Source: Anoxybacillus thermarum (GTDB taxonomy: Bacteria > Bacillota > Bacilli > Bacillales > Anoxybacillaceae). From it: DNA of 45,072 bases. The notes below the pieces were generated by a model. The model was given only the letters and a program-made list of their open reading frames with translations. It was not told where the DNA came from and did not search any database. Below are positions 36,521-44,967 of this stretch, piece by piece. Position numbers and translations under genes: made by a program. Each line of letters opens with the position of its first letter. The stretch's first letter is position 1. The stretch lies in contig NZ_JXTH01000015.1 in assembly GCF_000836725.1 (NCBI RefSeq), positions 1 through 45,072 on the forward strand, written 5' to 3'.

Positions 36521-38281
36521 ATGCGCAAAACGAAAATTGTTTGTACGATCGGTCCAGCGAGTGAAAGTGTAGAAAAGCTTGTGCAACTTATTGAAGCAGG
36601 AATGAACGTCGCTCGTCTTAACTTCTCGCACGGAAGTCATGAAGAACATGCAGCGCGCATTCGCAACATTCGTGAAGCGTCAAAAATAACTGGGAAAACG
36701 GTAGCGATTTTATTAGACACGAAAGGTCCAGAAATTCGTACGCATAACATGGAAAATGGGGCGATTGAGTTAAAGGCAGGCTCTGAAGTGACGATTTCCA
36801 TGAAAGAAGTGCTCGGAACGCCAGAAAAATTTTCGATCACTTATGAAGGGTTAATTGATGACGTTCACGTTGGCTCAACTATTTTATTAGATGATGGATT
36901 AGTCGGATTAGAAGTGTTAGCGATCGATAAAGAGGCAAAAGAAATTCGGACGAAAGTGTTAAACGGTGGCGTACTGAAAAATAAAAAAGGTGTGAACGTC
37001 CCAGGCGTAAAAGTGAAATTGCCGGGTATTACTGAAAAAGACGCAGAAGATATTCGTTTCGGTATTGAACAAGGCATCGATTTCATTGCCGCATCGTTCG
37101 TTCGCCGCGCTTCTGACGTGCTTGAAATTCGTGAATTGCTCGAAGAACATAACGCGTTGCACATTCAAATTATCCCAAAAATTGAAAACCAAGAAGGCGT
37201 AGACAATATTGACGAAATTTTAGAAGTGGCAGACGGCTTGATGGTTGCCCGCGGGGATTTAGGCGTTGAAATTCCAGCAGAAGAAGTGCCGCTTGTGCAG
37301 AAAGAATTAATTAAAAAATGTAATGCGCTCGGAAAACCGGTTATTACAGCGACACAAATGCTTGATTCAATGCAGCGCAATCCGCGTCCAACTCGTGCGG
37401 AGGCAAGTGACGTCGCGAATGCCATTTTCGATGGAACAGATGCGATTATGCTGTCAGGTGAAACAGCAGCAGGTGCTTATCCAGTAGAAGCGGTACAAAC
37501 GATGCATCGTATTGCTTTGCGCACAGAACAAGCGTTACAATACCGTGACTTATTATCGAAGCGAAGCAAACAAAGCGGCACAACGATTACAGATGCCATT
37601 GGACAATCGGTTGCTCACACCGCATTAAACTTAGATGTCGCAGCGATTGTTACGCCGACAGTCAGCGGCCATACAGCCCGCATGATTTCGAAATACCGTC
37701 CAAAAGCGCCAATTATCGCTGTTACATCGAATGAAGGTGTTTCGCGTAAATTAGCGCTCGTTTGGGGTGTTTACCCACGCGTTGCTCAACATGCCACATC
37801 AACAGATGAAATGCTTGATATCGCAGTTGAAGCAGCTCTTGATACGCGTATTGTGAAACATGGTGATCTCGTCGTCATTACGGCAGGTGTTCCGGTTGGA
37901 GAAACGGGATCGACCAACTTAATGAAAGTGCATATGATTGGCGATATGATTGCAAAAGGCCAAGGCATTGGTCGCAAATCAGCATTTGGAAAAGTTGTTG
38001 TGGCGAAAACAGCTGAAGAAGCAGTTGAAAAAATGATTGAAGGTGGCATTTTAGTTGCTCCTGCAACAGATGCGGATATGATGAAAGCGTTAGAAAAAGC
38101 TGCTGCGATCATTACAGAAGAAGGCGGCTTAACAAGCCATGCAGCTGTGGTCGGCTTAAGCTTAGGCATCCCGGTCATCGTCGGTGTAAACAATGCGACA
38201 ACCATTTTAAAAGACGGACAAGATATTACAGTAGACGCAAGTTTTGGTGCCATTTATCGTGGTCACGCAAGCGTGCTATAA
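36521..38281 (+). CDS. pyk: Pyruvate kinase with C-terminal PEP-utilizer-like domain
   Basis: It makes pyruvate and ATP from PEP and ADP. The 586 residues are the Bacillus long form: the standard enzyme (1 to about 475) plus a C-terminal extension resembling the phosphohistidine domain of PEP-utilizing enzymes ([20 protein letters not shown]). The catalytic block ([16 protein letters not shown]) is intact. The frame opens at 36482, but GGAGGG and the family start [12 protein letters not shown] set ATG 36521. Confidence 0.95.
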   Translation: MRKTKIVCTIGPASESVEKLVQLIEAGMNVARLNFSHGSHEEHAARIRNIREASKITGKTVAILLDTKGPEIRTHNMENGAIELKAGSEVTISMKEVLGTPEKFSITYEGLIDDVHVGSTILLDDGLVGLEVLAIDKEAKEIRTKVLNGGVLKNKKGVNVPGVKVKLPGITEKDAEDIRFGIEQGIDFIAASFVRRASDVLEIRELLEEHNALHIQIIPKIENQEGVDNIDEILEVADGLMVARGDLGVEIPAEEVPLVQKELIKKCNALGKPVITATQMLDSMQRNPRPTRAEASDVANAIFDGTDAIMLSGETAAGAYPVEAVQTMHRIALRTEQALQYRDLLSKRSKQSGTTITDAIGQSVAHTALNLDVAAIVTPTVSGHTARMISKYRPKAPIIAVTSNEGVSRKLALVWGVYPRVAQHATSTDEMLDIAVEAALDTRIVKHGDLVVITAGVPVGETGSTNLMKVHMIGDMIAKGQGIGRKSAFGKVVVAKTAEEAVEKMIEGGILVAPATDADMMKALEKAAAIITEEGGLTSHAAVVGLSLGIPVIVGVNNATTILKDGQDITVDASFGAIYRGHASVL

Positions 38282-38282
38282 T

Positions 38283-38308
38283 AAGAAGGGGGACAACCCC
38301 TTCTTTTC
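38283..38308 (+). terminator. Terminator after pyk
   Basis: The stem AAGAAGGGG / CCCCTTCTT with a 5-base loop is followed by a T-rich stretch. Confidence 0.8.
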
Positions 38309-38327
38309 TTGTTTTGGAGGGATATGT

Positions 38328-38720
38328 ATGCGTAATATCTTTTTTCTTCTTTTTATCGTTATCCCAGCGTTAGAAATTGTCGTTCTTGTTTTGTCTGGAA
38401 AGGCAATCGGGGTATGGCCAACATTTGCTTTCATCGTGGCGACAGGCATTATCGGTGCATTTTTAGCGAAAAAGCAAGGATTGCACACGCTTCAGCGCGC
38501 GAAGTACGAATGGATGAATGGACGTATCCCAAGCGATGCGCTATTAGATGGGATTTGCATTTTAGTTGGCGGGACGTTATTGTTAACGCCAGGATTTATT
38601 ACTGATACAGCAGGTTTTATTTTGCTTCTCCCATTTGCGCGCGAAAAAATGAAACCGTGGCTCGTCCGTTTGTTTAAGTGGATGTTCTATACGAAAACTT
38701 GGATATACATTCGAAAATAA
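38328..38720 (+). CDS. fxsA: FxsA family membrane protein
   Basis: A 130-residue membrane protein (B. subtilis YtzA type). Hydrophobic segments lie at about 3-22, 27-45 and 75-100, and the conserved motif FLAKKQGLHTLQRAK follows the second. E. coli FxsA overproduction relieves phage T7 exclusion by F PifA; the native role is unknown. The ATG at 38328 is chosen because of TTTGGAGGG and the family start. Confidence 0.9.
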   Translation: MRNIFFLLFIVIPALEIVVLVLSGKAIGVWPTFAFIVATGIIGAFLAKKQGLHTLQRAKYEWMNGRIPSDALLDGICILVGGTLLLTPGFITDTAGFILLLPFAREKMKPWLVRLFKWMFYTKTWIYIRK

Positions 38721-38721
38721 A

Positions 38722-38753
38722 AAGCATAAGCTCGTCGCTTATGCTTCTTTTTT
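38722..38753. terminator. Bidirectional terminator between fxsA and ytvI
   Basis: The stem AAGCATAAG / CTTATGCTT has A residues upstream and a T-run downstream. It serves both convergent genes. Confidence 0.85.
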
Positions 38754-39857
38754 TCCAACAATGAAATGCCAAATGTCTTGAAATACGCCAGCATGATGTA
38801 GTGTGCGTCCAATGACAAGCAATACCGGGCCAACGATTAATCCGAGAAACCCGATCAATTTGAAACCGACGAATAAAGCAATTAATGTAGCTAATGGATC
38901 GAGCCCGATATTAGTTGAAAGAAGCTTCGGTTCCATCACTTGTCGCTGTACGAGAACAACGATATATAGCACGCCAAGACCGATGGCAAAATGAGTATCC
39001 CCGCTTATTGCTGCGTAAACAATCCATGGAACGAATACTAAACCTGTTCCTAAATACGGCAAAATATCTACTATGCCAATAATAAGCGCAATAGTGATCG
39101 CGTATTCTACTCGCAACACAAGCAGCCCGACTAATACAATGAGCGTTGTAATGGAAATGAGTGTTGCTTGCGCTTTAAGAAAGCCGAATAGCGCCTTTTT
39201 TAGTTCAGTAAACACTTTTGTGCTGCTCGTTTGTACTTTGTTCGGTAATAGCTTTTGAAACAACGATTTTAGACGATACCAATCTTTGCTTATAAAAAAT
39301 GTAGCGAGCAATGAAAAAATAAAGATTGTCGCAAAATTAGGCAACCATCCGATAATCGAAGGGATATTTTGTAATATATTTTGGATAAATTGTCCAACTG
39401 TTGTAGCAATTTTCGTCCCAACCGACTGAATGTTTGCCATAATCGTATCTTGTTGAGATGTATCTAAATTTTTAAAGAGCGTAGCTAGCTGGTTATATAG
39501 TGGAATAATTTGGCTGGCGACAAACTGTTCCATGTAAACAACAAGCTTTTGAAAATGACTTGGAACGACCGTTGCTAAATATTGTGTGCCCGTCACAATT
39601 TCTGCGACAAGAAGAGTGACAAGCCCTGCAACGAGTGCAAGTAAAAAAATTAAAACAACGATGACCGCTAGCACCCTCGGCATTTTCGCTTTTTTCTCTA
39701 ATACATCCACAATCGGATTAATGAAAAAGGAAATCGCTAACGCAATTAAAAACGGATACGTTAACGTTGATACATAATATAAACTCGCTAACCCAGCAAT
39801 GATGACAAAGATGACAAATAAAAAGCGAAGGGAGCGATGTACATATTGATTTGGCAC
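38739..39857 (-). CDS. ytvI: YtvI, AI-2E/PerM-family membrane protein
   Basis: A 372-residue integral membrane protein of the AI-2E transporter (UPF0118/PerM) superfamily, with about eight hydrophobic helices and the family C-terminal region FVGFKLIGFLGLIVGPVLLV. The start is GTG at 39857 behind AGGAGGTGAAGAC. By position it is B. subtilis YtvI, a sporulation-linked permease-like protein; the substrate is unknown. Confidence 0.87.
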   Translation of the reverse strand: MPNQYVHRSLRFLFVIFVIIAGLASLYYVSTLTYPFLIALAISFFINPIVDVLEKKAKMPRVLAVIVVLIFLLALVAGLVTLLVAEIVTGTQYLATVVPSHFQKLVVYMEQFVASQIIPLYNQLATLFKNLDTSQQDTIMANIQSVGTKIATTVGQFIQNILQNIPSIIGWLPNFATIFIFSLLATFFISKDWYRLKSLFQKLLPNKVQTSSTKVFTELKKALFGFLKAQATLISITTLIVLVGLLVLRVEYAITIALIIGIVDILPYLGTGLVFVPWIVYAAISGDTHFAIGLGVLYIVVLVQRQVMEPKLLSTNIGLDPLATLIALFVGFKLIGFLGLIVGPVLLVIGRTLHHAGVFQDIWHFIVGKKEA

Positions 39858-39945
39858 GTCTTCACCTCCTGTCTTTTGTCATTTATGACTATTATAATAT
39901 ACAATGCAAAAGAAGAAAAAGTTTCAAAGAAGAAGGTGATATTTG

Positions 39946-40401
39946 ATGCAGCCGTTTATTTTTTTATTTATTCTTCTTGTCATTGGCATGATGGCAAAAA
40001 ATCATTCTCTTATTGTCGCAGTGCTTTTTTTACTCGTTGTGAAAAGCATCGGACTAAGTTCAAAAGTGTTCCCTTACTTACAACAAAAAGGAATCAATCT
40101 TGGGGTGACAATCATCACGATTGCTGTATTAGTTCCGATTGCCTCTGGAAAAATAGGTTTTAAAGAGCTGATAGAGTCCGTTCGATCGGTTTACGCGTGG
40201 ATTGCAATGTTATCAGGTATTGCGGTCGCTTTATTAGCAAAAGGAGGCGTCACGCTGCTTGCAAAAGACCCGCATATGACGACTGCGCTTGTCATTGGGA
40301 CGATTTTAGCTGTATCTTTATTCAAAGGCGTTGCGGTTGGGCCGTTAATTGGTGCGGGTATTGCATATATGCTCATGAAAATGGTCGATGTATTTTCGTG
40401 A
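39946..40401 (+). CDS. ytwI: DUF441 membrane protein YtwI
   Basis: A 151-residue protein that is almost wholly hydrophobic, with four or five membrane helices (for example GVTIITIAVLVPIASGKIGF). It matches DUF441/YtwI and sits between ytvI and citZ as in B. subtilis. A TTG codon directly precedes the ATG; the ATG at 39946 fits AAGGTGAT better. Function unknown. Confidence 0.87.
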   Translation: MQPFIFLFILLVIGMMAKNHSLIVAVLFLLVVKSIGLSSKVFPYLQQKGINLGVTIITIAVLVPIASGKIGFKELIESVRSVYAWIAMLSGIAVALLAKGGVTLLAKDPHMTTALVIGTILAVSLFKGVAVGPLIGAGIAYMLMKMVDVFS

Positions 40402-40448
40402 TTTATTACTTTTTTATAATAATATTTTTGAATTATGATTTCTTTTAG

Positions 40449-40477
40449 TTCACAAAAGTCTGATAATTGTTTATAAT
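40449..40477 (+). promoter_or_regulatory. Candidate sigma-A promoter of citZ
   Basis: TTCACA (40449-40454) and a perfect TATAAT (40472-40477) have 17-base spacing. Transcription from about 40484 gives a leader of roughly 178 bases. Confidence 0.7.
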
Positions 40478-40504
40478 GGTATTGGAGCATGTACGAAACT
40501 ATCG

Positions 40505-40550
40505 TATATATTTCCCTGCTCGCTTTGTTAAGCGGACAGGTGAATATATA
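40505..40550 (+). promoter_or_regulatory. Long interrupted hairpin in the citZ leader
   Basis: An outer 8-bp stem TATATATT/AATATATA, a 4-bp stem CCTG/CAGG and an inner 5-bp stem CGCTT/AAGCG are separated by two 2x2 internal loops and capped by TGTT. There is no T-tract, so it is not a terminator. In B. subtilis aconitase binds the citZ leader RNA; this hairpin is a candidate target. Confidence 0.5.
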
Positions 40551-40556
40551 ACAAAA

Positions 40557-40570
40557 TGTAAGCATTTTCT
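40557..40570 (+). promoter_or_regulatory. Candidate cre site in the citZ leader
   Basis: TGTAAGCATTTTCT matches the cre consensus with two mismatches. It is centred about 80 bases after the predicted start, a position suited to CcpA roadblock repression. Confidence 0.45.
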
Positions 40571-40661
40571 TTGCATTTTTATTCAACTGTTTTGAGCAAT
40601 CGCTCGACGACGCGTTTTAACATGGGAAAAGGGGAATAAAAGAGAAAAGGAGAGATGTAAG

Positions 40662-41780
40662 ATGACAGTAACTCGCGGTCTCGAAGGGGTTGTCGCAACC
40701 ACTTCCACAATTAGTTCGATCATCGATGATACGCTCACGTACGTTGGGTATAATATCGATGATTTAGCAGAACATGCTACGTTTGAAGAGGTTGTTTATT
40801 TGCTTTGGCACCGCAAATTGCCAAACAAAGAAGAGCTAGAAACGTTAACGAAACAGTTGGCAGAAAATGCCGATATCCCGCAACAAATCATTGATCATTT
40901 TAAAATGTATCCGCTTGACAAAATTCATCCAATGGCAGCGCTTCGCACAGCGATTTCGTTCCTTGGATTGTACGATGAAGAAGCGGAAGCGATGAATCCG
41001 GAAGCGAACTATCGCAAAGCGATTCGTTTACAGGCGAAGGTATCAACAATTGTTGCTGCGTTTTCCCGCATTCGCAAAGGATTAGAGCCTGTACCACCGC
41101 GCAAAGATTTAAGTTTTGCGGCAAACTTTTTATACATGTTAACAGGTAAAGAGCCGGATCCAATCGCTGAAGAAGCGTTTAATAAAGCGCTTGTGCTTCA
41201 TGCGGATCATGAATTGAACGCTTCAACGTTTACGGCACGCGTCTGTGTTGCTACTTTATCAGATGTATACTCTGGCATTACTGCAGCGATTGGAGCATTA
41301 AAAGGACCTCTTCATGGCGGAGCAAACGAAGCGGTCATGAAAATGTTGACGGAAATCGGTACGCTCGAAAATGTAGAAACGTACATTCACAACAAATTAA
41401 ACAACAAAGAAAAAATTATGGGCTTCGGTCATCGCGTTTATCGTCACGGAGACCCACGCGCAAAACATTTGAAGAAAATGTCTGAAAAATTGACGAAGTT
41501 AACAGGTGAACCACATTGGTATGACATGTCGGTGAAAATTGAGGAGATTGTTACATCGACAAAAGGGTTACCACCAAATGTTGATTTCTACTCAGCTTCT
41601 GTTTACCATAGTTTAGGAATTGATCACGATTTATTTACACCAATTTTTGCAATTAGCCGTATGTCTGGATGGCTTGCACACATTTTAGAACAGTACGAAA
41701 ACAACCGTCTCATTCGCCCGCGTGCAGAATATACAGGACCGATGAGACAAGTGTACGTACCGCTTGAAGAACGCGCATAA
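40662..41780 (+). CDS. citZ: Citrate synthase
   Basis: It condenses acetyl-CoA with oxaloacetate. The 372 residues carry the active-site His218 (GPLHGGANEA), His257 (GFGHRVYR) and Asp308 (PPNVDFYSAS). AAAAGGAGAG precedes the ATG. It heads the citZ-icd-mdh cluster; a hairpin separates it from icd, which probably lowers readthrough. Confidence 0.95.
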   Translation: MTVTRGLEGVVATTSTISSIIDDTLTYVGYNIDDLAEHATFEEVVYLLWHRKLPNKEELETLTKQLAENADIPQQIIDHFKMYPLDKIHPMAALRTAISFLGLYDEEAEAMNPEANYRKAIRLQAKVSTIVAAFSRIRKGLEPVPPRKDLSFAANFLYMLTGKEPDPIAEEAFNKALVLHADHELNASTFTARVCVATLSDVYSGITAAIGALKGPLHGGANEAVMKMLTEIGTLENVETYIHNKLNNKEKIMGFGHRVYRHGDPRAKHLKKMSEKLTKLTGEPHWYDMSVKIEEIVTSTKGLPPNVDFYSASVYHSLGIDHDLFTPIFAISRMSGWLAHILEQYENNRLIRPRAEYTGPMRQVYVPLEERA

Positions 41781-41791
41781 CGATTGTTTAG

Positions 41792-41822
41792 AAAAGGTGA
41801 GAAGTTCGCCTCTCACCTTTTT
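41792..41822 (+). terminator. Terminator/attenuator between citZ and icd
   Basis: An 11-bp stem AAAAGGTGAGA / TCTCACCTTTT is followed by a short T-run. Confidence 0.75.
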
Positions 41823-41848
41823 ACACTACACGATTTGGAGGTATGATG

Positions 41849-43120
41849 ATGCAAGGAGAAAAAATTACAGTTACAAACGGAGTATTAAACGTTCCAAATT
41901 ATCCAATTATCCCATTTATTGAAGGGGATGGGACAGGTCCAGATATTTGGGCAGCCGCTTCTCGCGTATTGGAAGCAGCTGTTGAAAAAGCGTATAAAGG
42001 TGAACGGAAAATCGTTTGGAAAGAAGTGCTTGCTGGTGAAAAAGCGTTTAAGTTGACAGGTGAATGGTTGCCACAAGAAACACTTGATACGATTCGTGAA
42101 TACATAATTGCGATTAAAGGTCCGTTAACAACGCCGGTCGGTGGTGGCATTCGTTCATTAAACGTTGCGCTTCGCCAAGAGCTCGATTTATTTGTATGCT
42201 TACGTCCGGTTCGCTATTTTAAAGGAGTTCCTTCTCCAGTTAAGCGCCCTGAAGATACAGACATGGTTATTTTCCGTGAAAATACGGAAGATATTTATGC
42301 TGGAATCGAATATGCGAAAGGAACGCCAGAAGTAAAAAAAGTGATCGATTTCTTACAAAATGAGATGGGCGTACGCAAAATCCGCTTCCCTGAAACATCA
42401 GGAATTGGCATTAAACCAATTTCAGAAGAAGGGACGAAACGATTAGTACGGGCAGCGATTAAATATGCGATTGAACATGGTCGCAAATCGGTGACGCTCG
42501 TTCATAAAGGAAACATTATGAAATATACAGAAGGTGCGTTTAAAAACTGGGGTTATGAATTAGCTGAGAAAGAATTTGGAGATCAAGTGTTTACATGGGC
42601 AGAATATGATCGCATCGTTGAAACGGATGGAAAAGAGGCTGCAAACAAAGCGCAGGCGGAAGCAGAAGCAGCAGGAAAAATTATCATTAAAGATGCGATT
42701 GCAGATATTTTCTTACAACAAATTTTAACTCGTCCACGCGAGTTTGATGTCGTTGCAACGATGAACTTAAACGGCGACTACATTTCTGATGCGCTTGCAG
42801 CACAAGTAGGCGGCATCGGTATCGCTCCAGGTGCAAACATTAACTATGAAACAGGTCATGCAATTTTTGAAGCAACGCATGGCACAGCACCAAAATATGC
42901 AGGATTAGATAAAGTGAACCCGTCGTCTGTCATTTTATCTGGTGTAATGATGTTTGAACATCTCGGTTGGAACGAGGCAGCGAAACTCATTATTGACTCT
43001 ATGGAAAAAACAATTGCATCCAAAGTAGTCACGTATGATTTTGCGCGCTTAATGGAAGGTGCAACAGAGGTGAAATGCTCTGAATTTGCGGATGCCCTCA
43101 TTCGAAACATGAGCGAATAA
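41849..43120 (+). CDS. icd: NADP-dependent isocitrate dehydrogenase
   Basis: It oxidises isocitrate to 2-oxoglutarate, making NADPH. The 423 residues equal the B. subtilis enzyme in length; SLNVALR (103-109) binds isocitrate and [12 protein letters not shown] is at the N-terminus. Three tandem ATGs occur (41843, 41846, 41849); the last has 7-base spacing from GGAGG (41837-41841) and gives the family N-terminus. Confidence 0.96.
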   Translation: MQGEKITVTNGVLNVPNYPIIPFIEGDGTGPDIWAAASRVLEAAVEKAYKGERKIVWKEVLAGEKAFKLTGEWLPQETLDTIREYIIAIKGPLTTPVGGGIRSLNVALRQELDLFVCLRPVRYFKGVPSPVKRPEDTDMVIFRENTEDIYAGIEYAKGTPEVKKVIDFLQNEMGVRKIRFPETSGIGIKPISEEGTKRLVRAAIKYAIEHGRKSVTLVHKGNIMKYTEGAFKNWGYELAEKEFGDQVFTWAEYDRIVETDGKEAANKAQAEAEAAGKIIIKDAIADIFLQQILTRPREFDVVATMNLNGDYISDALAAQVGGIGIAPGANINYETGHAIFEATHGTAPKYAGLDKVNPSSVILSGVMMFEHLGWNEAAKLIIDSMEKTIASKVVTYDFARLMEGATEVKCSEFADALIRNMSE

Positions 43121-43142
43121 AATAAAAAGGGGATGGAAGAAC

Positions 43143-44081
43143 GTGGGTATGAAACGTAAAAAAATCTCAATTATCGGTGCTGGATTTACAGGAGCGACAA
43201 CAGCGTTTATTTTAGCGCAAAAAGAGCTAGGTGATATCGTTCTTGTCGACATTCCGCAATTGGAAAATCCGACAAAAGGCAAGGCGCTCGATATGCTTGA
43301 GTCAAGCCCAGTTCTTGGTTTTGACGCCAACATTATTGGTACGTCGGATTATGCGGATACGGCTGATTCGGACATCGTTGTCATCACTGCAGGGATTGCA
43401 CGCAAACCAGGGATGAGTCGTGACGACTTAGTAACGACAAATCAAAAAATTATGAAAGCTGTAACGAAAGAAGTCGTCAAATACTCACCGAACTGCTTTA
43501 TTATCGTCTTAACAAATCCAGTAGATGCGATGACATATACAGTATTTAAAGAATCAGGCTTTCCGAAAAACCGCGTCATCGGTCAATCCGGTGTATTAGA
43601 TACCGCGCGTTTCCGAACGTTTGTTGCACAAGAGTTAAACTTATCTGTTAAAGACATTACAGGATTTGTTTTGGGCGGTCATGGAGATGATATGGTACCG
43701 CTTGTGCGTTACTCATATGCAGGAGGCATTCCGCTTGAAACGTTAATCCCTAAAGAGCGTTTAGACGCCATTGTTGAACGTACGCGTAAAGGTGGCGGTG
43801 AAATCGTCAACTTGCTAGGCAACGGTAGCGCTTATTATGCGCCAGCTGCGTCCCTTGCTGAGATGGTTGAAGCGATCGTAAAAGACCAGCGCCGAGTTCT
43901 TCCAGCCATCGCTTATTTAGAAGGCGAATACGGATATGAAGGCATTTATTTAGGTGTGCCAACGATTTTAGGTGGCAACGGAATCGAAAAAGTGATCGAA
44001 TTACAGTTAACAGACGAGGAAAAAGAAGCATTAGCGAAATCTGTTCAATCGGTGAAAAACGTGATGAAAGTGTTACAATGA
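43143..44081 (+). CDS. mdh: Malate dehydrogenase (LDH-like type)
   Basis: NAD-dependent malate to oxaloacetate. The 312 residues include [11 protein letters not shown] for NAD, the substrate arginines in [10 protein letters not shown], and catalytic His180 in GGHGDDMVP. The start is GTG at 43143, aligned with the Bacillus N-terminus. It follows icd by 22 bases, so it is probably co-transcribed. Confidence 0.96.
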   Translation: MGMKRKKISIIGAGFTGATTAFILAQKELGDIVLVDIPQLENPTKGKALDMLESSPVLGFDANIIGTSDYADTADSDIVVITAGIARKPGMSRDDLVTTNQKIMKAVTKEVVKYSPNCFIIVLTNPVDAMTYTVFKESGFPKNRVIGQSGVLDTARFRTFVAQELNLSVKDITGFVLGGHGDDMVPLVRYSYAGGIPLETLIPKERLDAIVERTRKGGGEIVNLLGNGSAYYAPAASLAEMVEAIVKDQRRVLPAIAYLEGEYGYEGIYLGVPTILGGNGIEKVIELQLTDEEKEALAKSVQSVKNVMKVLQ

Positions 44082-44083
44082 TA

Positions 44084-44114
44084 AAAAATTCGGGGGATTT
44101 TTCCCCGAATTTTT
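44084..44114 (+). terminator. Terminator after mdh
   Basis: A 12-bp stem AAAAATTCGGGG / CCCCGAATTTTT with its own T residues. Confidence 0.85.
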
Positions 44115-44143
44115 GTATATGGTCAAACAAAGGGGAGATGACG

Positions 44144-44608
44144 ATGTTAGGGAAAAAGCGTAAAATTGGGCGTTTAATTTCGGACATTTCGGTCGGGGAG
44201 AAGCTTGTATTAACGGAAGCGATTGAAGATAAAGATTTATTGTTATATTTAGGGCTCACAAATGATGCCAACCCGCTTTATATTCAACATGATTATGCAT
44301 CCCAAACACCGTTGAAACGTCCAATCGTACCAGCGATTATGTTAACAGGTATGATTACATCAGCTATTTCAAAATACTTACCGGGGCCAGGAAGCCATAT
44401 CGTTTCCCAAACGATTGAATTTAAACGACCCGTATATCATTATGAGCATGTCGAGTTTTTATTTGAAGTAACGCATGTTGATGAAGAAAACAATGAAATT
44501 CATATTGCGGTTCAAGCGGTTCGAGATGAGGAAGAAATATTAGTTGGAGCGTTGCGTGTCGTTCCGCCATATCCGTTTATTGAAGAAAAAGCATTAGATA
44601 ACTTTTAA
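44144..44608 (+). CDS. MaoC-like hot-dog domain protein
   Basis: A 154-residue single hot-dog protein resembling (R)-specific enoyl-CoA hydratases. The hydratase-2-type segment is LTNDANPLYIQHDYASQTPL; the Asp and His spacing is kept loosely, but the usual SGDxNPxH is altered (TNDANPLYIQH). AAAGGGGAG fits the ATG at 44144 better than the upstream ATG at 44138. It is separated from mdh by a terminator and from phoP by another. The substrate is unknown; hydration of a 2-enoyl-CoA is plausible. Confidence 0.82.
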   Translation: MLGKKRKIGRLISDISVGEKLVLTEAIEDKDLLLYLGLTNDANPLYIQHDYASQTPLKRPIVPAIMLTGMITSAISKYLPGPGSHIVSQTIEFKRPVYHYEHVEFLFEVTHVDEENNEIHIAVQAVRDEEEILVGALRVVPPYPFIEEKALDNF

Positions 44609-44632
44609 AAGGGGCATCGCCTCTTTTTTTAT
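44607..44632 (+). terminator. Terminator after the MaoC-like gene
   Basis: A 9-bp stem AAAAGGGGC / GCCTCTTTT (one G-U) with a 3-base loop runs into T residues. Confidence 0.8.
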
Positions 44633-44655
44633 TTTTATCTTTCAAAGTAACTCGT

Positions 44656-44661
44656 TATAAT
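44656..44661 (+). promoter_or_regulatory. Possible -10 of phoP
   Basis: A TATAAT lies about 36 bases upstream of the phoP start. No good -35 is present at 17 bases, so an activator-dependent promoter is possible. Confidence 0.35.
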
Positions 44662-44697
44662 AAAAATGTAACAAATTTACGTTGTTGGAGGATGGCT

Positions 44698-44787
44698 ATG
44701 TCGAAACGTGTGTTAGTTGTCGATGATGAGCATTCGATCGTCACTCTATTAGAGTACAATTTGAAACAAGCTGGATTGTGTGAGTAA
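44698..44787 (+). pseudogene. phoP: phoP, disrupted by the IS after about 26 codons
   Basis: The receiver-domain N-terminus KRVLVVDDEHSIVTLLEYNL is clear, with the two acidic residues (DDE) that precede the phosphoacceptor. After AGL the frame enters the IS end and stops at TAA (44785-44787), giving a 29-residue remnant instead of about 240. Its place after mdh is the normal phoPR site. The phosphorylation site and DNA-binding domain are missing from this copy; phoR and the rest would lie beyond the IS. Confidence 0.85.
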
Positions 44788-44906
44788 AATATTTGTGGGT
44801 GACATTCAGGAATGATTCCCCGACGAGGGTTGCGAACTTTTGTTCGCGACGCTCGTCGGGGCCACCAAGCGAAGCGCGGTAGAAAAAAGCAAATGTCATG
44901 CAAAAA

Positions 44907-44967
44907 GGACTCTCTCCCTGCTATGATGGTGATGACCAACATCAATAAAACAGGAGGGAGAGAGTCC
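44907..44967 (+). promoter_or_regulatory. Leader hairpin sequestering the transposase ribosome site
   Basis: GGACTCTCTCCCT (44907-44919) pairs perfectly with AGGGAGAGAGTCC (44955-44967), which ends on the base before the ATG. The AGGAGGG site (44952-44958) is partly in this arm. A mirror copy lies at 104-164. Confidence 0.7.

Noticed and set aside
40402-40484. CcpC dyad (ATAA-N7-TTAT) before citZ
   Set aside because: ATAA and TTAT pairs occur, but at spacings of 4 or 10, not 7, in AT-rich DNA where such matches are expected by chance.
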